Shown here: piece by piece, positions 34,572 through 44,191 of the stretch
Position numbering within the stretch: position 1 is the first letter of the stretch
How the letters are laid out: each line of letters starts with the position of its first letter
Assembly: GCF_017115165.1 (NCBI RefSeq)
Contig: NZ_JABXKF010000139.1
Span: 63,978 to 123,537 of the forward strand
Direction of reading: 5' to 3'
DNA length: 59,560 bases
DNA from: Nostoc sp. LPT
Lineage (GTDB): Bacteria > Cyanobacteriota > Cyanobacteriia > Cyanobacteriales > Nostocaceae
Program-made: the position numbers and the translations under genes
Notes under the pieces: model-generated
Told to the model about the DNA's origin: nothing
Seen by the model: only the letters and a program-made list of their open reading frames with translations
The model's database searches: none

Positions 34572-35285
34572 CTAGTAGCGGGATTGTGGTACTAAATTCA
34601 AGTTAGAATTCAATGTGAGCCTTAAATCCTGTTCAGGTCTGAGGACAAAAGCATTTCCTTCTTTTTTCCGCAATAGTACACTCGCACCTGCACCCGCAGC
34701 CGCACCAATAACAGGTTTTAAATCGTCAATTCTGTTGTTGCCAGTAATTAGTGAACCTAAAAGACCAGCACCCCCACCAATAGCTGCGTCAGTTAAAACC
34801 TGATTGGTGTTGGGCCCCTGTTTAACTCTTTGAGTTGTGGTGTATGTCCGAGAAGTTGCATTAATCGACTGACGCTGACCGTTAGAAAATTCTAATTCTT
34901 GAGCGACAAACCTTACGCCTTTTCCTTGGTTATCATTTCTATCTCTAGAATAACCATCTAAGTCAACAGGTTCTAGCCGTCCATTTATTTTAGTACCAGC
35001 AGGAATTAAGACATTTCTATTTCTATCGATAATGTCGTTCGCTATTCTCAAGGTTAGAGATTTACTTTCCCCAGGAGCAATAGTAATTGTTTCTTTTTCG
35101 TAGGTTACAGGAAAAGCAACTCCAAAAGGAATGGTAACGTTTCCGTATTGTCCAATTCTGTCTTGGTTAATTCTATATTGTGCATTAGCAGGAGCCAAGC
35201 TCAATAGGGGACTAATGACGGTTGTAGTAACTGCCATTACCATAAGTGCAGCAGTTCCAGATTTCCATTGATGTATGCGAGTCAT
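34572..35285 (-). CDS. Secreted VirB10/TrbI-like domain protein
   Basis: 237 residues. Signal peptide (MTRIHQWKSGTAALMVMAVT, cleavage near ANAQ) then a single beta-rich domain with VTIPFGVAFPVTYEKETITI, VLIPAGTKINGRLEPVDLDG, VRFVAQELEFSNGQRQSINA and a Gly/Ala-rich hydrophobic hairpin (TDAAIGGGAGLLGSLITGN). It is homologous along its length to the C-terminal part of the SLH protein at 30624-31865. The IPAGTxIxGxL pattern is that of VirB10/TrbI-like domains, but no other secretion-system gene is nearby. Function unknown; probably periplasmic or outer-envelope. Confidence 0.75.
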   Translation of the reverse strand: MTRIHQWKSGTAALMVMAVTTTVISPLLSLAPANAQYRINQDRIGQYGNVTIPFGVAFPVTYEKETITIAPGESKSLTLRIANDIIDRNRNVLIPAGTKINGRLEPVDLDGYSRDRNDNQGKGVRFVAQELEFSNGQRQSINATSRTYTTTQRVKQGPNTNQVLTDAAIGGGAGLLGSLITGNNRIDDLKPVIGAAAGAGASVLLRKKEGNAFVLRPEQDLRLTLNSNLNLVPQSRY

Positions 35286-35688
35286 AAGAGGATTGTCCTT
35301 TATGTATGTGATGTGTTTAATGACGAGGATTCACTGAGTTTGTTTCTGACTGTTTTTGAACCTGTCTATAGGCGTATACAAGTACTTATTATGATGGGAA
35401 GTCTGTGCGCTCGCGTGGGCGTAGCCCGTCGTAGACATCGCTGTTCAGAATTTGTATCCTGCTAATGCGCGTTACTAAAATTAAAGGTGAGACGCTCATA
35501 GGACGCAAAATGAGTATGATTTTGTTCCAGAATACTGTTTTATTACTTATGTCCACATATCTTCAGCCATCAAATAGAGGCGAATAGGCTGGCTGTGAAC
35601 TCTTACTTTTATTCTAGATTTATTTGCTAGAAATTGGAAAATATTTTTGCTTTCTTAACGAATGATTTAGTATTTGCTATATGGGTAT
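35286..35688. other. Spacer with one palindromic repeat copy
   Basis: About 403 bp with no recognised gene. It carries a copy of the dispersed palindrome at 35413-35441 and the promoter region of the 34572-35285 gene. Nothing else stands out. Confidence 0.5.
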
Positions 35689-37971
35689 TTAAGATTGTTG
35701 CTGGCGCTGTTTAATCTCTGCGATCGGTAATAGCAAAGTATCTTCTATTTGCTGTCGCACTTCCCGGCTGACATAACAATCGCTATTCAGGCAATCCACC
35801 AATAATAAATTGGCATTGTAATACTTGTTAAGTAATCCTTTCTGGTGCTTGCTTAACTGCCAATCACTATCAATTCTGCGATACCTCATTATTACTGCTC
35901 TTAATTGCTGAGTCCAATTTTGACCGTTTGTTTTCCACCATTGTTCATGGATTTTCAAGTCTGTTTTTGTTTCAGGTAGTTGGTTTATGAGTGGTAGTAA
36001 TGCTGATTTTAGACCGAAAATAAGACTGTAAGTTAATTTACTAATATAATCATCTTTTCTATACTTAAAATTAAAAAAAAGTTGAAGTCGAGGACTAAGT
36101 ATAAAATTAAACTCAATATAATCTCTAGTATCGTCGTTATTAATGACAGTCCAGAATCCAGGGTAAGAGATAAGACAAAAATCAAGGTCTATTCCTATAC
36201 AGCTATTACTAAGAGAAAGATTACGCCCCAGTATAAAAGCAAAGTAAAACTCGCGAATAACTGCTAACTGGTAAGGAACGTTAACTGAAAGAGATTTTTT
36301 ACTTATCCACTTTAGAAACTGCTGCAATTTATCATCATTAGCTAAAAGCGAATCGACTTGATTTTTCATCAATAACAACACATGATCTGCATTTGGCGAC
36401 ATTCCAACTGCTAGCAATAAAACTTCCCGCCAGCGTTTTTCAGTGATGTGGCTAACAAGATTTTGCAGTGCTTCCTCTGATGACTGTCTCACAACCACAA
36501 ATTCTCTAGCTGTAAAATACTCATGAAATGTGAGGTGAGAAAATGAGTAAATCCCTTTTGCCCTTGCTACAACTAGTCCATGATGATGTTCAATTGAACC
36601 CAAAACTTGCTCACTGTCAACTTGCAATGCTTCTTCGTCAGTATTAGCACCGGGTAAATTACGGATGTATTCTGTAATATATTGCTCTGCTACTTTCTGC
36701 TTGAAGAAATATTCACTCCTTTCAAAAGTAGTCAACGCCATTTTGCTGAGTAAATCTTCTTTGCGTTGGACTGATAGCTTTTTGTAAATCTGATTGCGTT
36801 CAATTCCCCGATTGGCATCCCATTTTTTTAATAACGCATCCAGTCCTTCTTTATATAACTCAGAACGATTTGCAGGGAAATCTCCTGACTCTTCAAATGC
36901 TAAACAAAGCAACGTCAGCAGTAGCGGACTTGCAGCAAGTTGTTTAATGCGGTTATTCTCTTCGAGACGTTTGATAAAAGTCTCTGGTTTTACAGCTTTA
37001 TCTTTAAACCAGTTATTGGCAAAGTTGGAAATTTGGTCATCGTCAAAATCAGCAACTTCTACCTCTGTGAACTTCTCAAAGGTATACTTGCGTGCTGCAA
37101 TACGACAAGTCATCACAAACTGATTTTTTGAGAAACGATCAGAAAACTCACGAATTTCCTTTAATACACGGTTACTATCCTCTTCTTTAACTTCATCCAA
37201 TCCATCTAGTAAAACTAATGCCTTGCCATAGGTTAGTACATCTCGGATAGAAGAGATAGGATTTATCATCTCTTCAATGATGTGTTGCAATAATCCAGGT
37301 TTGTTTGCAACTTCCGCAAAGTTTTTGAGGTTAACAAAAATCGGGACACGTTTAGCCTGAAACTCACCTCCAATACACTGAATCGCTAAATACTTCAAAA
37401 ATGTGGTTTTACCTGCTCCTGGTTTCCCCAAAATTATCAGCTTGGAATATTTCTCAACCACTTCCAGTCCTGGCACTCGTTTTTCAGTAATTCTGTTAAG
37501 TCCAAAGAGGTCAAAATCCTGGCTGCTACAGTGCTGCAATAATTCATCAATTCCTAACCGCTGCTGTCCAGTGATTTTCTCCAATATATTGACACTGGTG
37601 TAAATGTCATTTAACCCAACGGGTTGAGTCATATCTAACACCCGCATTGTGCCACAGCGTTCTTGAATGAGAGGTTTTATTTTTTCGCGTACTGTTTGTA
37701 CGATCGCATCAATATCAATGCTGTTATCTTGATTAATCTCTGGTTCACTGGCTGGTTCAGCAACTATTTCTTCCCACTCTAGGTCTAGCCTGTCGCAAAT
37801 CTGGACAAAGAGATTGCGGTCAACAGGTTTACCTGTAAAGAACTTTCCGATCGGCTGGCGAGTTACTTCTAAATCTTCAGCTAATGCTTTTTGAGTTAAG
37901 GAACAGCGAATTAAAGCTCTTTTTGCTTTTTGGATACCTTCTAGAGAACAGGAAAGCGATCGCCCGGACAT
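35689..37971 (-). CDS. NACHT-type STAND NTPase with N-terminal HTH
   Basis: 760 residues. An N-terminal XRE-like HTH (about 12-68, LTQKALAEDLEVTRQPIGKF) precedes a linker and a short helical region (about 85-160). The NACHT NTPase has Walker A GKPGAGKT (182-189), Walker B with the double acidic signature LLDGLDE (254-260) and sensor-like MTCRIAAR. Winged-helix and helical regions follow (to about 480, with FSHLTFHEYFTAREF), then a C-terminal helical domain without LRR, TPR or WD repeats. Bacterial NACHT proteins are NLR relatives, several of them antiphage. Role here is inferred. A small membrane-protein gene is divergent from it. Confidence 0.85.
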   Translation of the reverse strand: MSGRSLSCSLEGIQKAKRALIRCSLTQKALAEDLEVTRQPIGKFFTGKPVDRNLFVQICDRLDLEWEEIVAEPASEPEINQDNSIDIDAIVQTVREKIKPLIQERCGTMRVLDMTQPVGLNDIYTSVNILEKITGQQRLGIDELLQHCSSQDFDLFGLNRITEKRVPGLEVVEKYSKLIILGKPGAGKTTFLKYLAIQCIGGEFQAKRVPIFVNLKNFAEVANKPGLLQHIIEEMINPISSIRDVLTYGKALVLLDGLDEVKEEDSNRVLKEIREFSDRFSKNQFVMTCRIAARKYTFEKFTEVEVADFDDDQISNFANNWFKDKAVKPETFIKRLEENNRIKQLAASPLLLTLLCLAFEESGDFPANRSELYKEGLDALLKKWDANRGIERNQIYKKLSVQRKEDLLSKMALTTFERSEYFFKQKVAEQYITEYIRNLPGANTDEEALQVDSEQVLGSIEHHHGLVVARAKGIYSFSHLTFHEYFTAREFVVVRQSSEEALQNLVSHITEKRWREVLLLAVGMSPNADHVLLLMKNQVDSLLANDDKLQQFLKWISKKSLSVNVPYQLAVIREFYFAFILGRNLSLSNSCIGIDLDFCLISYPGFWTVINNDDTRDYIEFNFILSPRLQLFFNFKYRKDDYISKLTYSLIFGLKSALLPLINQLPETKTDLKIHEQWWKTNGQNWTQQLRAVIMRYRRIDSDWQLSKHQKGLLNKYYNANLLLVDCLNSDCYVSREVRQQIEDTLLLPIAEIKQRQQQS

Positions 37972-38133
37972 AAGCTAACCACTACACTTTTGCTGATTCT
38001 AACTACCAATTTGGCAATTCATCCTCATCGCATACACAACTCATTCATATCTCAAACCTGTATTTAAGCCTAGAACAAACACTCACCTGTCAAAGTATGG
38101 ATGTAGTGATTCAAACAATTTGGGAGTGGGTCA

Positions 38134-38331
38134 ATGTTATCCAAGAAATTTCCTTCAAGAGATGAAGTGCTGGCTGTTGTAACACTGATTATGGTGATTG
38201 GTTCTCTCACTCTTGCAGTTATCGACGAGAAGAGTCGCCCTCCATTTCTAGATTTAACCAAATTTGCTGTCGGTACATATATTGGATTGTTGATACCTCG
38301 GTCTAGATCAAATGATAGCGATCGCAACTAG
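38134..38331 (+). CDS. Small single-pass or hairpin membrane protein
   Basis: 65 residues. A basic start (LSKKFPSRDE) is followed by a hydrophobic helix (VLAVVTLIMVIGSLTLAVID), a polar link (EKSRPPFLDLTK) and a second hydrophobic segment (FAVGTYIGLLIP). Such proteins occur in Nostoc genomes as hypotheticals. It is divergent from the NACHT gene across 162 bp. Holin-like or effector roles are possible but unproven. Confidence 0.6.
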   Translation: MLSKKFPSRDEVLAVVTLIMVIGSLTLAVIDEKSRPPFLDLTKFAVGTYIGLLIPRSRSNDSDRN

Positions 38332-38661
38332 CCAATAACAATCCTAAATAATTCCTAAGAGACAAGATCCCCGACTTCTTTGAAAAGTCAGGGATCTGTA
38401 ACTTTCAATTCTCACAAATCAAAAAAGAATGTTTTCTTCTCAGACAACAGAAAGAAATAACAAAAGCCTCCTGGAGAGTTTCATTTTTCTCCGAAGACAG
38501 TAAAACTTTTTCATGCAATAAGAAAAATTGACTGATAGTATTGTAAATTTTTGTAAATTTGATGTCTTCAAGACTAGAAACCTGATATCAAGATAGCTAA
38601 ACTAACAAACAGTGCATCTGTACTGTTATTTATTAAAAGTAGATGTGGCGCTATAGCCTGA
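38332..38661. other. Spacer with hairpin
   Basis: About 330 bp before sbcC. A 13-bp stem with one mismatch (38365-38377 with 38385-38397, arms AGATCCCCGACTT / AAGTCAGGGATCT) lies 34 bp past the small membrane protein gene and could terminate it, though no T-run follows. The remainder is AT-rich and should hold the sbcC promoter. No gene. Confidence 0.5.
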
Positions 38662-41600
38662 ATGATCCCAGTACAACTTATCCTCAAAAACTTTCTCAGT
38701 TACCGTGATGCAACTTTAGATTTTGGCGGTTTGCATACGGCTTGTATTTGTGGTTCCAATGGTGCGGGTAAATCTTCTCTTTTGGAAGCAATCACTTGGG
38801 CAATTTGGGGTGAAAGCCGCGCCACTGCTGAAGATGATGTCATCTATTCTGGCGCGAAAGAAGTTCGGGTTGATTTTACTTTCCAAAGTAACCAGCAAAA
38901 ATATCGGGTGATTCGTACCCGAATTCGGGGAGGTACTAGCGTCCTTGAATTTCAAATAGAAATCCCATCTGGGTTTCGCTCACTCACTTGCAAAGGGGTA
39001 AGAGCAACCCAGGATTTGATTTTAGAACACATCAAGCTTGATTACGATACATTTATTAATTCTGCCTACTTACGTCAAGGTCGTGCAGATGAATTCATGC
39101 TCAAGCGTCCCACAGAACGCAAAGAAATTTTAGCGGAGTTGTTGAAACTCAATCAGTATGATGATTTAGAAGAACGGGCAAAGGAATCTTCTCGTCAGTT
39201 CAAAGCACAGGCACTAGAGTTAGAGCGTTCTTTGGAGTCGATCAAAATTCAGCTGCAACAACGCGAAATCACCCAAGCGCAAAGAGTAGAGTTAGAAGCC
39301 GAACTCAACCAACTGCAACAAGTGCAAGCTTTTGATAATATTCAATTACAAAGTTTGCAAGTTGTCCAGCACCAGCGCCAAAATTGGGAACAACAACTCA
39401 ATTTTATAAAGCAGCAATACCAAAATCTTACCCAAGATTGCGATCGCCTCCAACAAGAACAATCAGCTATTGGCTCTCAGCTATCAGATTTAGAAAAAAT
39501 ATTACACCAAGAAGCTGAGATTAAAGCTGGATACGCCCAATATCAAAGTCTACAATCTCAAGAAGAAGCCTTTGCTGTCAAATTTGAAGAACACACCCGC
39601 GCTGGGCAAACTCGCCAACAAAAGCAACAACAGCTTACCAAACAAATTCACGAAATCGAACGGCAACTACAACAAGCCCAAGCGCAGCTAGAAGCTTTGC
39701 AGCAACAAGAGCGAGATATTCAACAAACTTTAACTAAATCAGGTGAAGTCGAAGCTGCTTTGGCACAACTAGCCGCAGCACGTCACCATGTTGCTCGTTT
39801 AGATCAACTGCAAATGCAAGTTACTCCCTTGTTGCAACAACGAGCAACTTTACAAAGCCAACTCGATCGCACTCATGCTGGTTTAGTAGCGCGACTCGAA
39901 CAACTCCAAAATACAGAGAACCAATTGCAACGCCAGCACGGCCGCCAACCGCAACTACAACAAGCGGTGATGGATGTAGCAATCCAGATTGAGGAACTGG
40001 AGAAAAAGCGGGTTTATCTGCAACGAGTCCAAGAAAAAGGGCAAGAAAGGCGGCATTTTATCGAACGTCTGCAAGCTCATCAACGGGATTATGAAAAACT
40101 GCTGGGAGAATTAGAGCAAAAATTGCAAATGCTGCAAAATCCTGAAGCACTTTGTCCATTATGTGAGCGTCCACTGGATGAACATCACTGGAGTCGGGTA
40201 GTGGAAAAAACCCAAAGTGAGTTAGAGGATACTCAAGGACAGTTTTGGGTAGTGCGGGAACAATTGGCTGTGTCTGACAAAGAAATTCAGACACTCAGGC
40301 AGGAATATCGTGATATATCCCAACAATTGGCGGGCTATGATGGTTTACGCGAACAACGGGGACAGTTGGCAGCACAGTTAGAAGCAACAACTGATGTGCA
40401 ACAACAGTTACAACAAATTGCTGCTGAAAAACAGCATTTAGAGCGATCGCTCCAAGCTGGTGATTACGCTCCCGATAAACAAGCCGAACTCCGGCAGCTA
40501 GAGCAATACTTGCAACAAGTTAATTATAGTGAACAAGACCACGCCCTCGCCCGGAGTGAAGTTGAACGGTGGCGATGGGCAGAAATTAAACAAGGGCAAA
40601 TTAAAGATGCGACTAAGCGACAAGCGCAACTATTAGCCCGAAAACCAGAACTCCAGTCCCAAATTGCCCAATTACAAGCCAGAATCCAGCAGGATCAGAT
40701 TGATTCTGAATGTGCTAAACAAATCGCGGCTCTTGAGCGTCACATTACCGAAATTGGCTACAGTTCTGAGCAGCATAACAATCTGCGTATGGCTGCAAAG
40801 AAAGCTCAATCTTGGCATTTGCGGTATCAACAACTACTATCAGCCCAGCAGCAGTATCCGCAACTCCAGACGAGGTTGCAAGAGTTAGAGGAGTCTAGAA
40901 GCGCCAGAGTAACGGAGCGCCAAAAACTCGGCAGCCAAATCGAAAGCATTATTCAGCAACTACAAGCAACAGCTAACCCATCTGCCCAAATTCAAGCTTT
41001 AGAGCAGCAGTTAGCAATACGTAGACGGCAACTTGATGAGCAAATAGCTAAGCTGGGGCGTTTAGAACAACTGGCGCATCAACTGGAAACGCTACAAATT
41101 CAATATGAACAACAGCAGCAGCAATTACAATCTTGCAAGCAGGAATATCGGGTTTATCAGGAATTAGCGCAAGCTTTTGGTAAAAATGGTATCCAAACAC
41201 TGATGATTGAGAATGTGTTGCCACAACTGGAAGCCGAAACAAATCAACTACTTTCGCGGTTGAGTGGGAATCAGTTTCATGTACAATTTATTACTCAAAA
41301 AGCTGGTCGCAGTGCTAAATCAACCAAGAAAAATGCCAAGCTGATAGACACCTTAGATATTTTAATCGCCGATTCTAGAGGTACACGAGCTTATGAAACT
41401 TACTCTGGTGGTGAAGCTTTTAGAATTAACTTTGCCATCCGTTTGGCTTTGGCGAAATTATTAGCGCAACGGGCGGGGGCGGCGTTGCAATTGTTGATTG
41501 TGGATGAAGGTTTTGGTACACAGGATGCTGAAGGATGCGATCGCTTGATTGCGGCGATTAATGCGATCGCCTCCGATTTTGCCTGTATCCTCACCGTTAC

Positions 41601-41688
41601 CCACATGCCCCACCTCAAAGAAGCCTTCCAAGCCAGGATTGAAGTCAATAAAACTCAAGAAGGTTCACAGTTGAGCTTGTCAATTTAA
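38662..41688 (+). CDS. sbcC: SbcC-type exonuclease subunit (Rad50-like)
   Basis: 1008 residues. The N-terminal ABC half has GSNGAGKSSLLEAI (Walker A) and the QGRADEFM Q-loop region. Two long Gln-rich coiled coils flank a zinc hook CPLC (Cys498-Cys501). The C-terminal half has YSGGEAFRINFAIRLALAKLL (signature) and LLIVDEGFGTQD (Walker B, D-loop). With SbcD it forms a nuclease that opens hairpins and processes double-strand breaks and stalled forks. No sbcD gene adjoins it here. It is convergent with the peptidoglycan-binding gene. Confidence 0.95.
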   Translation: MIPVQLILKNFLSYRDATLDFGGLHTACICGSNGAGKSSLLEAITWAIWGESRATAEDDVIYSGAKEVRVDFTFQSNQQKYRVIRTRIRGGTSVLEFQIEIPSGFRSLTCKGVRATQDLILEHIKLDYDTFINSAYLRQGRADEFMLKRPTERKEILAELLKLNQYDDLEERAKESSRQFKAQALELERSLESIKIQLQQREITQAQRVELEAELNQLQQVQAFDNIQLQSLQVVQHQRQNWEQQLNFIKQQYQNLTQDCDRLQQEQSAIGSQLSDLEKILHQEAEIKAGYAQYQSLQSQEEAFAVKFEEHTRAGQTRQQKQQQLTKQIHEIERQLQQAQAQLEALQQQERDIQQTLTKSGEVEAALAQLAAARHHVARLDQLQMQVTPLLQQRATLQSQLDRTHAGLVARLEQLQNTENQLQRQHGRQPQLQQAVMDVAIQIEELEKKRVYLQRVQEKGQERRHFIERLQAHQRDYEKLLGELEQKLQMLQNPEALCPLCERPLDEHHWSRVVEKTQSELEDTQGQFWVVREQLAVSDKEIQTLRQEYRDISQQLAGYDGLREQRGQLAAQLEATTDVQQQLQQIAAEKQHLERSLQAGDYAPDKQAELRQLEQYLQQVNYSEQDHALARSEVERWRWAEIKQGQIKDATKRQAQLLARKPELQSQIAQLQARIQQDQIDSECAKQIAALERHITEIGYSSEQHNNLRMAAKKAQSWHLRYQQLLSAQQQYPQLQTRLQELEESRSARVTERQKLGSQIESIIQQLQATANPSAQIQALEQQLAIRRRQLDEQIAKLGRLEQLAHQLETLQIQYEQQQQQLQSCKQEYRVYQELAQAFGKNGIQTLMIENVLPQLEAETNQLLSRLSGNQFHVQFITQKAGRSAKSTKKNAKLIDTLDILIADSRGTRAYETYSGGEAFRINFAIRLALAKLLAQRAGAALQLLIVDEGFGTQDAEGCDRLIAAINAIASDFACILTVTHMPHLKEAFQARIEVNKTQEGSQLSLSI

Positions 41689-41706
41689 TTACGAATTACG
41701 AATTAG

Positions 41707-43128
41707 TTAATTGTATTTTACCCGTGCATCAAGACCTAACGAGCGGAGCTTTTTTGTTAGTGTTTCTGCTTGGGCGCGATCGCTAAATGCTCCAGCATTC
41801 ACGTAATCCCCTAGATTGGATTGCTCCGCGATAGCATTGGGTATATATTGTTGTACTTTACTTAGAGTATCATTACTGGAAATGGGAATTATTACTCTGT
41901 AAGGATTATTAGCAACTAATGTATTGCCATTGGTAACAGGTATTACATAGTCATTGGCAGGAGGTAATGCATAGGGATTAGTGTCAGCTAATACATAATC
42001 ATTATTTGGAGTATAATTGCCTCCAGTTGAACCATTTAACCCCAATGCTTCCCAAGTTTGCCAATCTACATTTCCAGTGGAATTAATTCGAGAATATTGC
42101 TGGAATGCAATCACAGATTGTCTGGTGTAATTGTTGAAAAGTCCATCAGGATTAGTATTAGAGAAACCCAACTGCGCCAAACGCTCTTGAACTAATCTGA
42201 CATTTTCTCCGCGATCGCCTACAGTTAGATAACTTCTACCTGGTTGTTGAGTACCACCTGTGGAGACTCTACGCACTGAGTCCAAAACTTGGACATTAGC
42301 AATGCCATCAACAGGTAGTCCATTATTTCGCTGGAATGCAATTACAGCTTCTCTAGTCATTGGGCCAACATTCCCAGTGGCATCAGCATTTAAATAACCT
42401 AGCTGCCGCAAACGCACTTGGAGTTCTCTGACTTGTTGAGTGGAAAGACTCGATCTTCCTGAAGTCGGAGAGGAACCCATTAGTGCGTTCCAAGTTTGTC
42501 GATTCACAATTCCGTTAGCAGTTATGCGATAATTTCGCTGGAATGCAATTACAGCATCTTTAGTAATTGGTCCAAAATTCCCAGTGGGATTAGTATTAAA
42601 GTAGCCTAACTGCCGTAGACGCCGTTGTAATCTTGTGACGGCTGTACCAGTTTTGCCTTGAGAAAGAGTAGGATATTGACCAACTGGCGAGCGCGATGCG
42701 CCACCGATATTTCTATTAGAACTTCTACTTTGACACGCTTGTTGCAAGGCTCGTTGAGTACTAATACCCACAATTCCATCAGCCGATATTCTATTGGCTC
42801 GCTGGAATTTGATCGTAGCATTTTGAGTCAAGCTAGCAAACTTACCTGTCACCGGGCCGTTAAAGTAGCCTAACTTTTTTAAACATCTCTGGGTACTGCT
42901 AACTTCAGGCCCGTTACTTCCGATTTTCTGAAGTGCTAAAGCTTGCCCAGCAATACTCAAAAGCCCCGTAATCAGAGCCACAGACAAAAAACGCATTGCA
43001 GCACCAGTCGATAACTTTTTCCAATTTAAAAATTTGAAATTAACTACGATAGGAACAACCTTGATGCTTTCGGATGCCTCGTAGACTGAGGCAAGCTTGA
43101 TTAAATGGCTAGCTACCCCTGTTTTCAC
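41707..43128 (-). CDS. Peptidoglycan-binding protein with four PG_binding_1 modules and SPOR domain
   Basis: 473 residues. A membrane/signal segment lies at about 45-65 (MRFLSVALITGLLSIAGQALA), so the true start may be this internal ATG at 42996 rather than 43128. Four peptidoglycan-binding modules follow (CLKKLGYFNGPVTGKFASLT, LRQLGYFNTNPTGNFG, LRQLGYLNADATGNVG, LAQLGFSNTNPDGLFN). After a Tyr/Asn/Pro-rich linker, the last about 55 residues form an SPOR-like module (VNAGAFSDRAQAETLTKKLR) that binds glycan strands lacking stem peptides. Periplasmic, probably in cell wall or septum organisation. Confidence 0.9.
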   Translation of the reverse strand: MKTGVASHLIKLASVYEASESIKVVPIVVNFKFLNWKKLSTGAAMRFLSVALITGLLSIAGQALALQKIGSNGPEVSSTQRCLKKLGYFNGPVTGKFASLTQNATIKFQRANRISADGIVGISTQRALQQACQSRSSNRNIGGASRSPVGQYPTLSQGKTGTAVTRLQRRLRQLGYFNTNPTGNFGPITKDAVIAFQRNYRITANGIVNRQTWNALMGSSPTSGRSSLSTQQVRELQVRLRQLGYLNADATGNVGPMTREAVIAFQRNNGLPVDGIANVQVLDSVRRVSTGGTQQPGRSYLTVGDRGENVRLVQERLAQLGFSNTNPDGLFNNYTRQSVIAFQQYSRINSTGNVDWQTWEALGLNGSTGGNYTPNNDYVLADTNPYALPPANDYVIPVTNGNTLVANNPYRVIIPISSNDTLSKVQQYIPNAIAEQSNLGDYVNAGAFSDRAQAETLTKKLRSLGLDARVKYN

Positions 43129-43220
43129 TTGCTTTTTTCAAGTTGATGACTAGAAAAAAGTATACCACTTACCTGTGTAATAATTACTTTTCGTATGATT
43201 CTTTATAAGTAAGTGTCCTG

Positions 43221-43283
43221 GGGAGATGAGGGAGATGAGGGAGATGAGGGAGATGAGGGAGATGAGGGAGATGAGGGAGATAG
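43221..43283. repeat. Tandem array of GGGAGATGA (9-bp unit)
   Basis: Six perfect units and a seventh degenerate one (GGGAGATAG). Nine-base periodicity with a purine-rich strand; capable of replication slippage. Confidence 0.95.
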
Positions 43284-43343
43284 GGGGGCAAGGGGACAAG
43301 GGGGTAAACAAAACTCCTAACTCTTAACTCTTAACTTCTAACT

Positions 43344-43378
43344 CAGCACTCAGCACTCAGCACTCAGCACTCAGCACT
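43344..43378. repeat. Tandem array of CAGCACT (7-bp unit, five copies)
   Basis: Five perfect heptamers in a row, preceded by degenerate CTCTTAA/CTTCTAA heptamers at 43319-43343. STRR type. Confidence 0.95.
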
Positions 43379-43393
43379 CCTAATGCCCCATGC

Positions 43394-43903
43394 CTATTGT
43401 TCATTAACTTTTTCAGTATTACCTGCTTTCACCCAACCTTCTTGTTCGCTACCTTCCAAACGGATCTTTTGCCAAGCCTTATCGTCGCTTTCTGACAAAA
43501 TAATAATTTTTTGATTAAAACCAACTCCACCAATCTTTTCAGATTCTTGATTTGGTTGCGATCGCAAACTCAAGCCTTCAGCCCAACTAACACGCCCTCG
43601 GTAAGCTCCCGATGGTAATGGTTTTGATGATGGGGTAGCCTTTGGTGATTCTGTGGGAGTAGAGGTTGAGCTTGGAGACGATTGAGTAGGTGTCCCAGGT
43701 GTAAGAGCGGGCTTACTTCCTCCAGGCTCAGTTTTTTTAGGAGCTTGGGCTTTCACCGAAGGACTATCATTGGAATAAATGGGTTTGGCCGGTGCTATGC
43801 CGGTGCGATTCATAAAATAGAGTGCAATTGCAGCACCGCCACCTATTAGCACAGCGATCGCTAAGAAAAACCCCAGTATAAACTTTGTTAAGCCAGACAA
43901 CAT
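43394..43903 (-). CDS. Membrane-anchored SH3-like domain protein
   Basis: 169 residues from the ATG at 43903 (MLSGLTKFILGFFLAIAVLIG), which gives a proper N-terminal anchor; the longer frame to 43951 adds a non-conserved stretch. A Ser/Pro/Thr-rich linker (about 50-100) leads to a bacterial SH3-like domain (about 105-160: YRGRVSWAEGLSLRSQPNQE, KIIILSESDDKAWQKIRLEG, QEGWVKAGN). Such domains bind peptidoglycan or ligands in the periplasm. Function unknown. Confidence 0.82.
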   Translation of the reverse strand: MLSGLTKFILGFFLAIAVLIGGGAAIALYFMNRTGIAPAKPIYSNDSPSVKAQAPKKTEPGGSKPALTPGTPTQSSPSSTSTPTESPKATPSSKPLPSGAYRGRVSWAEGLSLRSQPNQESEKIGGVGFNQKIIILSESDDKAWQKIRLEGSEQEGWVKAGNTEKVNEQ

Positions 43904-44191
43904 AATTAAAACCTGATTATCAAGAGTCAAGAGTGAAGGTGAGCCAGTCATCTGCGTATTTCCCCCATTGAGGAGAGTTGTGTTGAACTGGCTCTGACGG
44001 GTTACGAGTAGAGAAGCAAGTAACCCATCAGTATAAGAATCAATAGTCCATAATAATTCATCATTAACTATTGACTTTTGACTAACTCATTATTGTAGCT
44101 ATGCTGAATAGACATCTAGTGAAATTAAATATGCGTTATCGAGATCCTTTGTAGAGACATAGCACTGCTACATCTCTACATTTTTTTGGGT

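Noticed and set aside
43221..43378. Possible CRISPR or origin iterons
   Set aside because: Units are 7-9 bp and perfectly contiguous; they are simple STRR arrays without DnaA boxes.
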